Assembly (NCBI GenBank): GCA_040182905.1
Contig: JARQWU010000061.1
Span: forward strand, 1 to 43,436
Source: Barthelona sp. PAP020
Lineage: Eukaryota; Metamonada: BaSk clade
Length of the DNA: 43,436 nt
Direction of reading: 5' to 3'
This document shows, piece by piece, positions 1 through 9,900 of the stretch (position 1 is the first letter of the stretch; each line of letters opens with the position of its first letter). The notes beneath the pieces were generated by a model. The model was not told the DNA's origin. It was given only the letters and a program-made list of their open reading frames with translations, and ran no database searches. The position numbers and the translations under genes are program-made.

Positions 1-1074
1 AATGTTTATAAAGATCTTTATTGTTCTCGGTTAGAGTTTGGGGGTACTTGCAACTGAGTCGTTTTGCGTGGATGGTTCAGAACACTCTTAAAAAAAAAAA
101 AAGAGAAATCTTTCCCATTTAGATGGGGCGGGTATTTAAAGAAAAGTGTAATACTTTCCTTTAGCCCCTTGATTCACTTTAATGTCTCCACTTATGTTCT
201 CTTTGTAGGACTTTGACATTCCATATTGACTTGATTCATTTGCTTATATCTTTAATCTTTGAATTCTTACGATTACGTTTAGTATTACTTGAGCTTTTCA
301 ATTTTGATACCCATTAATATCAAAAATTGCAAGAAGAAACCTTAAACGCATTTATATTGTCTTTCACGTGAAATCCGTCCGCTTTGCTACGAACACTTTT
401 GCAAAAACCTTTCTTTGTTCAATAGTGGGATTGAAATACTTGTCATTGGTCTGTTTTGTGTTGATTAATTCACAACTTTTTTCAAAGAATAAATGATTTA
501 CGAAACCAAAGCAAAATCCAAGTAAACAAATTCATTAAATGGAATTTTTTTTGGTTGCACTTGTTTTTAAACCTATAATAGATTTGTTGGTTTCTTTTAA
601 CTTTGTCACCACTAATTTTCCAATCATTCCAATTTTCTTTATGAAATTTCTCCACCTTTGTTGTTATTAAAGTGTCAAGTTTCAAGAATAAACCATTAAA
701 AATGTTAATACTGGTAAAATTAACTTGTTTGTTTTGTATCCCTTCTTTCAAAAATGAATGGGAAGAAAGAAAATTGTTAAACGTACCGACTAAAGTGATA
801 CATTAATTTTATAAAAGCCGTTAACAAAAATTATCTTTTGAATAATGGATTTGTTTCATGAAATAATTAAGTTTAAAAAATTGATTCATTTTCTACTGTA
901 ATAGGGAGCCTTTATTTTTGTTTAACATGTTGTCTCATTCTTTTTTTCTTTTTGAATACCACCAATTTTGAAAAGGAAGAGAAAAAAATGTTTGAACATC
1001 TGTTTATTTAGGTTCAAAACGAAAATATAAAGTTAAAAAAAGATTTATAGAGGTTTAAAAATGGGACAAAGTAT
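1..1074. other. AT-rich intergenic stretch, no supported gene
   Basis: I see no convincing gene here. The stretch is AT-rich with poly-A (about 91-103) and poly-T runs. The one sizeable open frame (minus strand, 482-751) begins at TTG rather than ATG, matches no family I recognise and has a low-complexity composition. A small hairpin (CCCAT/ATGGG, loop TTAG) lies near 115-128. The right end should hold the 3' untranslated region of the minus-strand gene ending at 1075. An alternative last exon of that gene could reach 912. No tRNA-like cloverleaf was noticed. Confidence 0.5.
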
Positions 1075-4000
1075 TCACTTTTCCAAAGGACATCCTTGTT
1101 GAGCAAACATTAAACAACCAGTGTGAAAACAATGACCACAATCAAATACTGTCAATTCACTTGGTTTATTCTCATTTTCACTGAAAAGATTTTCTCGACA
1201 GATCATGCATTTTTGAAATTTGGGGATTTTGATTCCAAAATGATTTCGAACTTCTTCCATATGCGACATTTTAAATTTATCTGTCAACAAAAAGGAAGGA
1301 ATAGATAAACTGCCTTTAGTCAATGAATGCAACGATTCACATGACTCGTTTACACTTTCATTCAAGTTTTCGTAGAGTCTTATGGCGTTAAAAATGTAAT
1401 CAAGGTCTTTTGTAGTCAACTTACCCTCAAATGAACCATCAATCATATAATCAAGAATTTTTTCTATTTCTGCGTGAAACAAAATGGTTTGAAGATACTT
1501 TTGACAATTTTTTTTCAAAAGATAAAAAAAAAACCCATACTTATCATAACACTCATATTCAAACACTGTATTCAATGTTTCCAAAGTCAAATGCTCATTT
1601 TGATAAACCTTATCAAACTCTTCTCTTTTTAAGTGAAATAAAATGATTGGAATATACAGCTTACGTGTTTTTAAAATTTTCAAACTTTCCAGATCTATCT
1701 CACAATTGAAGGGTTTCTCATTCACAATGTTATCAATTTCTCTCAATAATGCTAAAATATTCTGTAATCTGCTGTCATTATCCAAAACAGCTCTTTCCAT
1801 CATGTACAATAAACAATTAAATTGATTGTTCTCCAATTTCAAAAAATGTGTCAAGGTCAATTCCTCTAGTGGAACAAAAATGTTGAAATATTCAGAACGT
1901 TTGTAGTTGATACAGTACAATGAAAGGGCAACAGGGATTGACATAATAGCCGTTTGAGGGTTTAACAAGATATTAATCAACTTCTGAGGCTTATCCCATT
2001 TTTCAATTTTATAACGTTGTAATAATGGTAAGACCTCATTCAACACTTTTATTTCTGTGGAATTAACCAAAGGCAATTGTATCACTGTGGCAACCAATTC
2101 GTCCATGTCCAAAAGAGGTGTCACTTTCCATATTGATTCTGGGGAAAAAAGACAATGACAGATGAGCAATTTTTGAGTTGATTCATCAACAACAATTGAA
2201 TCTTCATCCCTAATATTCTTTAATAACTCCAAACACTTGGACACAAGTTCAAACAAAGTAGTAGGATTAACTTCCACACATTCGTATAATAAGAAAGGTA
2301 AAGATGGTAAAAATAGCTTATTACAGCATATAACACTAACATCAAGTTCTTCAACAACACGATATAAAGATTTGGCAAGATCATTTATTGTTTTAACCAA
2401 AGAATTCAATTCGAATGGCGTCACAGATTTGTGATCTTTATTTAAAATCATTAAAGGGGATATTTCTCTAAAATCCAGCATTGTTGAGTTGAATTCACCC
2501 TCAATATCGGTAATATCAGATTGATTATCTTCTGGCACAGAGATTTCAATATCTGAAAATGATGGAGACATTAACCTGTCAAAAATAGAAGTTTTGGTGC
2601 GTCCTTGAATGTTTGACGGAGAAGTGCGATGAACAAAAGAAGGTGCTCTAGCTAAACCCTTTGATTTTGAAGATTTCTTTTGACTTTGGTTGGAGTCACC
2701 ATCTTTTGAATACGTTGATTTTGGGTTTGTCTTATTCGCTTTGATTTTTGTCTTAGAACTATTCGGTTGAGTTGTGTTCGCCCGTTTTATTGAAACATCA
2801 ATCATACATGGAGAGCTATTATTGTTATCAAAGATATAAGGGGGAGGGGTCAAAATATCAATTGGTTCAATGTTTCGCATTTCTATTTCAAAAGCATCCA
2901 AATCATAGTCACCCAAAGCCAATTTCATTTCCCAAATTTGTTCAACTTCTGAAAATTGGACCTCAAATTTGTTTATCATGGAATATTTGTCTGAATACAA
3001 TGGATCATCTTTACAAAGATCAAAATATTTTCTAAATACCCTCATGCAATTCTTCAACAATAGATAATCTTCTACATTAAATGCGGTGAGAACAAAACAC
3101 AAGCCAATGATATCCAAATCTTGTAAACAATTTATTTGAGAAGAAGAGCACCTTTCAATGTTTTGCCAATAGAATCTATGGATAAAGTCAGCAGGATTGG
3201 CAATTGAAAATCGAACAACAATTGGCTTTGTGTCAAACTTGGAATTCGCTATACCTAAAACAGAATTTGAAGATTCTGGGATCAATTTCTGTATACTAAA
3301 GTCTTTTAGCATTGTGAAGAATGATATTGTATCCAAATCTTGAACAACCAACGAAACACACTTGGGAGTATAGCTCAAAAGCATATTATCATTAACTCGA
3401 ACTAATCTACCCAATTGTACGGCTTTTGGCATACGATTTTGAAACATGTCATTGAATAGCACATTGTTAATGCTTTCATCCTTGGAAAATAGATTTTGAG
3501 CATTATTTGTAAAAGTGTGCAATTTAACTGTAGTTTCGACAGTTCCATCACTGTTACTTATCCATAAACGATATTTGTTTCTTGAAACAGCGATAGAAAT
3601 ATCAGTCAATACCAAAGGACTGACATTATCTTTTTTTTTATATAAAATGGTGTGTCCTGCAGGTATTTTATTTTCTTTCGAACCAATAATACTCAAATGT
3701 TGAATATTATCAATAAAATACAAGCAAAAAGTCCTATCTACACTCGAAAACACCAAAAATAAATTGTTATCAACTTCAGAAACATCAAGAACAGTTAATT
3801 GTATTATTGGCTTGTCCTTATTATGTTGATAAAATTGTCTTAAGGCTATATTTTGTAAGTTCATATTTATTAATAGATGATAAAAAGTCCCATCAACACA
3901 ACAACACACAATAGATGTTTGAGAAGTCTCAATATGATAACATAATGAAGATACCGAAAAAATATCAACCAATAATGGTGAACCCATATTCAACACATTT

Positions 4001-4284
4001 AACAAAATTATGGAAGTTTGAGTTTTATTTACAGACGATAGAATTAAAAAATTCCCATTTTTGGAAAATTGAATTTGCGTGATAAAATGAAATGAAGGAT
4101 GATTAAAAATATTAATGAGTTTCATCGTATTTACCTCAAAAAAATATAATGATCCAGTGTTAGCACTAAAACAACCAACTGTTCTTTCTTCATTGATGGC
4201 AACATCCGAAAAAAATATTCGAGAATTGTTTTCGCTTTGATAAATTTGAAATAAATCTTCAATTATTTCATAATACAATAACAT
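1075..4284 (-). CDS. Beta-propeller / alpha-solenoid / RING-H2 trafficking protein, HPS5- or Vps8-like
   Basis: 1,069-residue protein with the layout of endolysosomal coat and tether subunits. Residues 1 to about 375 read as a degenerate WD40-like propeller, starting almost at the first residue. About 380-490 is helical. About 495-595 is a Ser/Lys/Asn-rich disordered linker, and about 600-1010 is an alpha-solenoid. A C-terminal RING-H2 has C1026, C1029, C1049, H1051, H1054, C1057 and C1065. The early propeller, the Ser-rich linker before the solenoid and the overall length fit HPS5 (BLOC-2, lysosome-related organelle biogenesis) best. The RING recalls Vps8/Vps41 of CORVET/HOPS, and human HPS5 has no clear RING. 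The likely role is membrane tethering on endosomes. The eighth RING ligand is absent, because the frame stops four residues after C1065. ATG at 4284 is the first of the frame. PGK lies 217 bp upstream on the same strand. The CDS is certain; the family name is tentative. Confidence 0.6.
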   Translation of the reverse strand: MLLYYEIIEDLFQIYQSENNSRIFFSDVAINEERTVGCFSANTGSLYFFEVNTMKLINIFNHPSFHFITQIQFSKNGNFLILSSVNKTQTSIILLNVLNMGSPLLVDIFSVSSLCYHIETSQTSIVCCCVDGTFYHLLINMNLQNIALRQFYQHNKDKPIIQLTVLDVSEVDNNLFLVFSSVDRTFCLYFIDNIQHLSIIGSKENKIPAGHTILYKKKDNVSPLVLTDISIAVSRNKYRLWISNSDGTVETTVKLHTFTNNAQNLFSKDESINNVLFNDMFQNRMPKAVQLGRLVRVNDNMLLSYTPKCVSLVVQDLDTISFFTMLKDFSIQKLIPESSNSVLGIANSKFDTKPIVVRFSIANPADFIHRFYWQNIERCSSSQINCLQDLDIIGLCFVLTAFNVEDYLLLKNCMRVFRKYFDLCKDDPLYSDKYSMINKFEVQFSEVEQIWEMKLALGDYDLDAFEIEMRNIEPIDILTPPPYIFDNNNSSPCMIDVSIKRANTTQPNSSKTKIKANKTNPKSTYSKDGDSNQSQKKSSKSKGLARAPSFVHRTSPSNIQGRTKTSIFDRLMSPSFSDIEISVPEDNQSDITDIEGEFNSTMLDFREISPLMILNKDHKSVTPFELNSLVKTINDLAKSLYRVVEELDVSVICCNKLFLPSLPFLLYECVEVNPTTLFELVSKCLELLKNIRDEDSIVVDESTQKLLICHCLFSPESIWKVTPLLDMDELVATVIQLPLVNSTEIKVLNEVLPLLQRYKIEKWDKPQKLINILLNPQTAIMSIPVALSLYCINYKRSEYFNIFVPLEELTLTHFLKLENNQFNCLLYMMERAVLDNDSRLQNILALLREIDNIVNEKPFNCEIDLESLKILKTRKLYIPIILFHLKREEFDKVYQNEHLTLETLNTVFEYECYDKYGFFFYLLKKNCQKYLQTILFHAEIEKILDYMIDGSFEGKLTTKDLDYIFNAIRLYENLNESVNESCESLHSLTKGSLSIPSFLLTDKFKMSHMEEVRNHFGIKIPKFQKCMICRENLFSENENKPSELTVFDCGHCFHTGCLMFAQQGCPLEK

Positions 4285-4501
4285 TTTTCATAAAAATAAA
4301 ATTAAGGGTGTATCAATAAACAAAAATATCAGATGGAGACTTTCTATTTGTTTCCTTTTTTATTCCAGCTTAATCATTTTTCCTTGGTCTTTTAAGTCAT
4401 TTAGTCTGCAGTTTAATATAATATTATTTGAAATAATAAAAAAAAATCTTTTATTGTGAAATAGTGAAATAATTACACATTATTGCTATTTATTGTCATT
4501 G
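4285..4501. other. Spacer between PGK 3' end and the tether gene 5' end
   Basis: 217 bp separate two minus-strand genes. It must hold the PGK 3' untranslated region and polyadenylation signals plus the promoter of the downstream tether gene. It is AT-rich with A7-8 and T-rich tracts. I see no TATA box or other site I could defend. Confidence 0.4.
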
Positions 4502-5758
4502 TTATTCTGTTTTGGGAGTCAAAGCAGCAATACCAGGTAAATCAATACCAGAAAGAAGTTCTAAAGAGGCACCACCACCAGTAGAAACATGAGTAACTTC
4601 ATCAGCAACACCCCAAATATTGGCACATGAAGCAGTATCACCACCACCAATAATAGAAATAGTTCCTTGTTTTGTAGCTTCAATCATAGCATCAAGCATT
4701 CCTCTAGTTCCAACAGAGAAGTTTTCAAATTCAAAAACACCAGCGGGACCATTCCAAACAATAGTCTTGGCACCAGCAATAACTTTCTTGAAATTTTCAA
4801 GAGATTGAGGACCACAATCAAGACCTTCCCAACCGTCAGGAATACCTTCAGCAACAGAACGAACAACAATTTCAGTATCATTCTTAAATTCAGCAGCAGT
4901 TAAGAAATCAATGGGAAGATGAATGTTTACTGGATGATCAGGATTTGCAGCCTTTTCCATAATACCTTCAACAAGTTTAGCACCTTCATCATCATAAAGA
5001 GAATTTCCAATAGCCATGTTATCAAGAACTTTTCTGAAAGTGAAAGCCATACCACCACAAATGATAAGATCATCAACAAGAGGAAGTAAGTTGTCAATAA
5101 CACCAATCTTACTTGAAACCTTAGCACCACCTAAAATGGCAAGATATGGTCTGTGAGGAGCATGAAGAGCAATGTGGAAAGAATCAATTTCCTTTTGTAA
5201 AAGATAACCAGATGCACGAACATCAAAACCATCACCTACCATGGATGAATGAGCACGATGTGCAGTACCAAAAGCATCATTAACATAAACATCAGCAAGT
5301 CTGGCCAATCCAGCACGGAAAGCAGCTACAGCTTCCTTATCAGCCTTAATTTTATTTCCATCAGCTCCTTTAGCTTTTCCTTCCTCTTCAATATGGAAAC
5401 GAAGATTTTCTAAAAGGAAAACACCTTCACCAGAAACAGCAGCTTCAACTTCAGGGCCAACACAACCAGGAACAAAAGTAACTGATTGTCCAAGATGTTT
5501 GGCAACTTCTTCAGCGACAACATCCATGGAAAATTCAGGTTTGACTTGTCCATTGGGACGTCCCAAATGAGACATTAAAATAACGGTTTTAGCACCCTTT
5601 TCAAGAAGTTTGTTGAGAGTGGGAAGTGATTTGACGATACGTGCAGGATCAGAGATGGTTCTGGTTCCTTTGACAAAAGGAACATTGTAATCTACACGGA
5701 CAAGAACTCTCTTTCCGTCAACATCAATGTCATCAATAGTGATTCTGGGGATATCCAT
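4502..5758 (-). CDS. PGK: Phosphoglycerate kinase (cytosolic)
   Basis: Catalyses 1,3-bisphosphoglycerate + ADP to 3-phosphoglycerate + ATP in glycolysis, and the reverse in gluconeogenesis. 418 residues is the normal length for a monomeric PGK. Visible family marks are the N-terminal RVDYNVPF stretch (residues 21-28, with D23 and N25 for substrate), R40, the HLGRP motif (64-68), the LENLRFH segment, the NDAFGTAHRAH loop, LGGAKVSSKIGV in the nucleotide domain, the WNGPAGVFE segment, GGGDT (371-375) and the C-terminal STGGGASLELL. The protein begins directly at the mature fold and has no targeting presequence or terminal peroxisomal signal, so a cytosolic location is inferred. It is transcribed away from the E2F-like gene across a 124-bp gap. 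Codon use is more C/G-rich than in the neighbouring genes, consistent with high expression. Confidence 0.97.
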   Translation of the reverse strand: MDIPRITIDDIDVDGKRVLVRVDYNVPFVKGTRTISDPARIVKSLPTLNKLLEKGAKTVILMSHLGRPNGQVKPEFSMDVVAEEVAKHLGQSVTFVPGCVGPEVEAAVSGEGVFLLENLRFHIEEEGKAKGADGNKIKADKEAVAAFRAGLARLADVYVNDAFGTAHRAHSSMVGDGFDVRASGYLLQKEIDSFHIALHAPHRPYLAILGGAKVSSKIGVIDNLLPLVDDLIICGGMAFTFRKVLDNMAIGNSLYDDEGAKLVEGIMEKAANPDHPVNIHLPIDFLTAAEFKNDTEIVVRSVAEGIPDGWEGLDCGPQSLENFKKVIAGAKTIVWNGPAGVFEFENFSVGTRGMLDAMIEATKQGTISIIGGGDTASCANIWGVADEVTHVSTGGGASLELLSGIDLPGIAALTPKTE

Positions 5759-5882
5759 TTCAATATAAACTAAGGTTTTAAAAAATTAATCTTTAGTTGT
5801 ATCTCAAACAATCTCAACTTTTTGTATTCTATTTGTAATATTACTTTTTCAATTGAACTTTATGAATAAGTGAAACAAATTG
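5759..5882. promoter_or_regulatory. Short divergent promoter region, PGK / E2F-like
   Basis: 124 bp between the start codons of two divergent genes, so both promoters and 5' leaders must lie here or overlap the coding starts. The stretch is AT-rich with short T runs. I see no canonical E2F site (TTTSSCGC) and no certain TATA box. The promoter call rests on gene arrangement only. Confidence 0.5.
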
Positions 5883-6440
5883 ATGATTTCCGATAATTGT
5901 TCTTTTGATTCTTGCACGACTTCTTCAAATTTCCCAGCAAAGTTGGAACCATCTTTTAGTTCTTCTGCTTCTTCAGATGGTCATGAAGATAGTGATGACA
6001 GAAGGTCTCGTCATCCCAGGGGAGAATCTTGTTGTGAGTTGACGAAGCGAATAGTTCAACATTTTCAAATGCATGGTGTAATGCATTTTAATGATATTTG
6101 TGATTTATTAGAACTTGAATCAAGAAGAGTATATGATGTTTTGAATGTTTTAGTTACCACTCCATTATTGAAAAAATTGGGACAAAAAAGGGAAAAATTG
6201 CCTTATGTTTTTGGGAATGGAGTTTCTTTGCCTGAACCCATTGATTTGGAAACATGGGAAACAGAATTAGAAACTTTACAGGATGAAACTGAGACATTAA
6301 ATACATTGTTAGAGGAAATGAATAGCTTTTGTGAAAAAGAAACCACATGTAAGGAAGAAATTTATAATTTTTTACGAAAACTTAGCACACAATATCCCGA
6401 TATTTTTAATTTTCAACTTAAGTTATTAAAAGAGGGTTAG
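5883..6440 (+). CDS. Short E2F-family winged-helix transcription factor
   Basis: 185 residues. Residues 1-48 are Ser-rich and acidic, probably disordered. Residues about 50-112 form an E2F/DP-type winged helix. It opens with a CELTKRIVQHF helix, then FNDICDLLELE, then the recognition helix SRRVYDVLNVL carrying the RRxYD DNA-contact motif (R81-D85), and ends LLKKLGQKREKLPYVFG as the wing. About 115-150 is a Leu/Glu-rich heptad-like helix suited to dimerisation with a DP-type partner. E2F factors control S-phase and cell-cycle genes from the nucleus. It is far shorter than animal E2F1-6 and lacks the marked box, transactivation and pocket-protein-binding regions. VYDVLNVL is intermediate between E2F and DP. 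ATG at 5883 is the start; the frame is open one codon further upstream, but that codon is TTG. Confidence 0.8.
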   Translation: MISDNCSFDSCTTSSNFPAKLEPSFSSSASSDGHEDSDDRRSRHPRGESCCELTKRIVQHFQMHGVMHFNDICDLLELESRRVYDVLNVLVTTPLLKKLGQKREKLPYVFGNGVSLPEPIDLETWETELETLQDETETLNTLLEEMNSFCEKETTCKEEIYNFLRKLSTQYPDIFNFQLKLLKEG

Positions 6441-6932
6441 TTCATAAATTTAGTCGTTTTTTATTTTATGAGATGACAATGGTTAATTTTTTTGGATTTT
6501 TAAAATAATTATTGGGTTGATTGCTTTTTCAACAGAAAAGAATCATTTTCCTCAATTCTAAATTTTAAATCTTTTTTTTTTAATTGTTGAAGAAGATACA
6601 ATTTATTATTTATTTTGTGAAACCAGAAGAAACATTCTAAAAGAAGAGAATTTTTGTTTTTTTCTACCCAAACAACATTTTCAATTTATCTCTAAATTCA
6701 GTCATAAACTCAAATATACGTATTTAATGAGCATTATTTTTTTGTTTTCAGAGTTTTCTATTTTTTTCATCTCTTCAACTGTGAATATTTTTTTTCACAA
6801 AAAATTTGCTCTTTTGTTATTCAACATGTTGTAAACACTTCTTTTGTGCACATTGTTCAATTATAGGCAAAATTTGTTGTGATTTGGGAATTTTGATTTT
6901 TCAAGATTTTCCATTTTTTTTTTCCTGATTGA
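6441..6932. other. Intergenic region upstream of the giant surface-protein gene
   Basis: 492 bp without a gene. It is very AT-rich with repeated T7-T9 tracts, the last ending just before the giant gene's ATG. A small inverted repeat (GTGAA/TTCAC) lies near 6780-6798. It should contain the E2F-like gene's 3' end and the promoter of the 29-kb gene. No specific site can be named. Confidence 0.5.
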
Positions 6933-6986
6933 ATGAAGTTGCTTAAGGCTTTCTTGTTATTGATTTTTATCATTCAAGCCTTGGGG
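6933..6986 (+). other. Signal peptide of the giant surface protein
   Basis: Residues 1-18: Lys at 2 and 5, an uninterrupted hydrophobic core (about L3-I14) and an A-L-G end that satisfies the -3/-1 small-residue rule, with predicted cleavage before N19. It places the ectodomain in the secretory pathway and confirms the start codon. Confidence 0.88.
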
Positions 6987-9900
6987 AACAAATTTATTTG
7001 TGAAAAAGGAGATTTTTTTGATACCCAATGTTGGGACAACAATCAAGTTCCGAATGAATATAGTTTTGTTACTATTCCTGGTGGAAGTGAAGTTTATGTG
7101 TCAAAATCAATATATATTTTGGGCATTTCTGTTGGTGATAGTGATTGTGAAGCCATATTAAATTTTGAGTATGGTTCATATTTGAATACAGAAATATTTA
7201 ATTGGTATAATGGTAATATTACTGGTTATGCAAATGTTTTGGTTAATAATGTTTTAACAATTGAAAGTGATGGATTACATTATTTAGATGCTGCCAATCG
7301 AATTTTGGTTTTGGATGGTGTTGCTGTTATTAATAATACTGTTATCACTTTTGCCCAAGATGCAAATATTAAGACTGGAATGGACGTTATTGTAAATATT
7401 GATGGAAATGTTCATTTTGATGCTATTAATCCTAGAACTGACCGTAACATTACTGCAGAAGATGACGAATATTTGTTTTATGGTGAAACACGTATTTATG
7501 GTTCTCTTTTTGTATTAAAGAATGCAAATTTGATCACGAATGTGAATTTTATACATATGGGAGAAGTTGTTGGTTTAATTGGTAATCTTACTATTGAAGG
7601 ATATGCAATGTTTTATGGAGATGTTGCCATTGCAGCAGATTGTTTTTTGATTTCTTCTGGTTTGGCTTCCACGATTGATTTAAAGAGTATGTCCCGTATA
7701 TATGGAGAAGGATCCATTTTATCACAAAATGATGGTTTTTTTGCAATCAGTTCGATGGCTGTTAAATTGACTGGACCTATGATTGCTGTAGGTTCTGAAA
7801 TATTTTTCACTGGAATGGCAGTTATTGAACATTTATACGTTCATAATATCACTAATTCTTTGGTAACCTTTAGTGGCTGTAGGTTTGAGAATTTTGAGTT
7901 TATTTTTAATGTATATTCTGGATCAATGATTGGTATTGATGTTTCTCTTCGTAATGATGATGATGCTTATTATTTTATGAAAGGAACTGTATATGGGGGA
8001 CTTGTTGACATTGGAAACTGTTCTTTACCAATATATTTCAATATATTGACACTATATGGAGGAAAGACATTGTTAGATACTGGATATCCTATTACCTTGG
8101 ATCTTTTCTATCTTCATTATCCTGCTATTTACCATTCATACACGATTTCGGAAGTTATCAATGTTTTTGACTGGTTTGGTGGTGCATTTATTTCTAATTC
8201 CACTCTTTTACCTGATTCAAATTTCACAATTTACAATGAAGGAGAGCATTATTTTGGAGAATGGTGTGAAATGTATATTTACGAAAATATTTATAGTTAC
8301 ATTAATGATGATTGTTCCATTCACTTGGGAGACAGTTCCAAATGGATTTTTGATTTGGAAGTTGAACAAACGAATGATCTAATTTTTTACAATTGTCAAA
8401 ATGCAACTGTTTTATTGAAGAAGAATTATACGTTGAACGGAGCTAAACTTGATTTTGGAGGATATATTGAAGAAGATCAACAATTTATTCAATGTACAAA
8501 AGACTTTGGTTCTTTGAAGATTGATTTCCTTGCTCATTTTGAGATGTTTTCTGGAGAGATAGGTATTTCTGGACTTTTGGATGTAATCGTTGATGTGGAT
8601 GCATCTTTTAAGTCTAATGATGTTACAAATGTAATTCTGACGAATAATACTGGACATGCACGTTTTGAAGGTTATTTTGAGATAGATAACCCCTTGTATG
8701 TTTTAAATCAATCTATTTTTGAAGTTAACAATGGAACTACGTTTATTGGACAAGGATATTTTAATTTTGCTGAACAAGGATATCTTATCTATGGTGGTGA
8801 TTATCGACTTGTACCCAATTGGGAATTTTCTGAAGGTAAGTCATTTTTCACTGAAACTTCTAAAATCATGGTTGAAAATGTCAGTATTGATTTAAAGGCT
8901 CATGAATGTTTGATTGATTTAACGCAATTAAACGATTTAAATTTGACATTGACTGTTGAAAACCACAGTTGTTTTGGTGTTCAAAATGCTTTATTGGTTG
9001 ATGTTGATGTTATTAAATCTGCCGATTCAACTTTACAAAGTTTCTATTCTGAGCATGTTATTTTTGAACATAGACAGGATGCCATTGAACGTGTGAATTT
9101 AAATGTTGTTGAAAGTGATTTGATTGATTGGGTTGTAGATGAAGTCATTGAATCAAAAGTTGATATTATGACATCTTCAGTCCAGATGTATGTTAGTTTT
9201 GTTGATCAAATGAAATTGAATGAAATTGAAGGCTATTTGGTATTTAACGGTACTGATCTTATTGATGGAAATTCGACTTTTGTTTTGAGGAATTCTGAAA
9301 TTGTTTTTGATGGTATCAATGAATATGTTTCAATTGATAACAGCAAAATATTGCTTGAAGGTGATTTAAATACACTGAATGGATGGTTTAAATATGAAGA
9401 TAATGGTAAAACAAACAATACAATGGTTATTCTTTCTAGTAAGACTGTTATTAATCATTTATGGATGAATGGACCTGTTATTAACATTTTAAGAGGTGTT
9501 ACTGTTGAATTCAATTTTCTTTTACAAGGAAATGAGACCTTTAAGATGATTAATGGCAGTAATATGAATGATATTCCTTATACAACTCTTATTTTTGATT
9601 ATTTATCTTTTGATGTGGAATTAAGGGACTTCTTCTTTGATATCAATATGATTGTAGATATCAGAGGAAATTTGAATGTTATTTATGATATTGATCTTCA
9701 TTTAACTCCATTTACCAATTTGATCTTTGAAGAAGGTAGTATTTCTGAAATTGAAGCTTTGTTAAATATTACCAACGATGATTTAGAACGTCATGAATGT
9801 TATAATCCAATTTTTGCTGGACAGATTGATATTTTCAATAAAGGATCTTTAGCACTCAATTGTACTGACAATGTTTTTACAAAGACCTCTTATATCAATT

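Noticed and set aside
482-751. 89-codon minus-strand open frame
   Set aside because: It starts at TTG, has no in-frame ATG near its start, no recognisable motif and low-complexity K/N/F composition. Chance is likely in AT-rich DNA.
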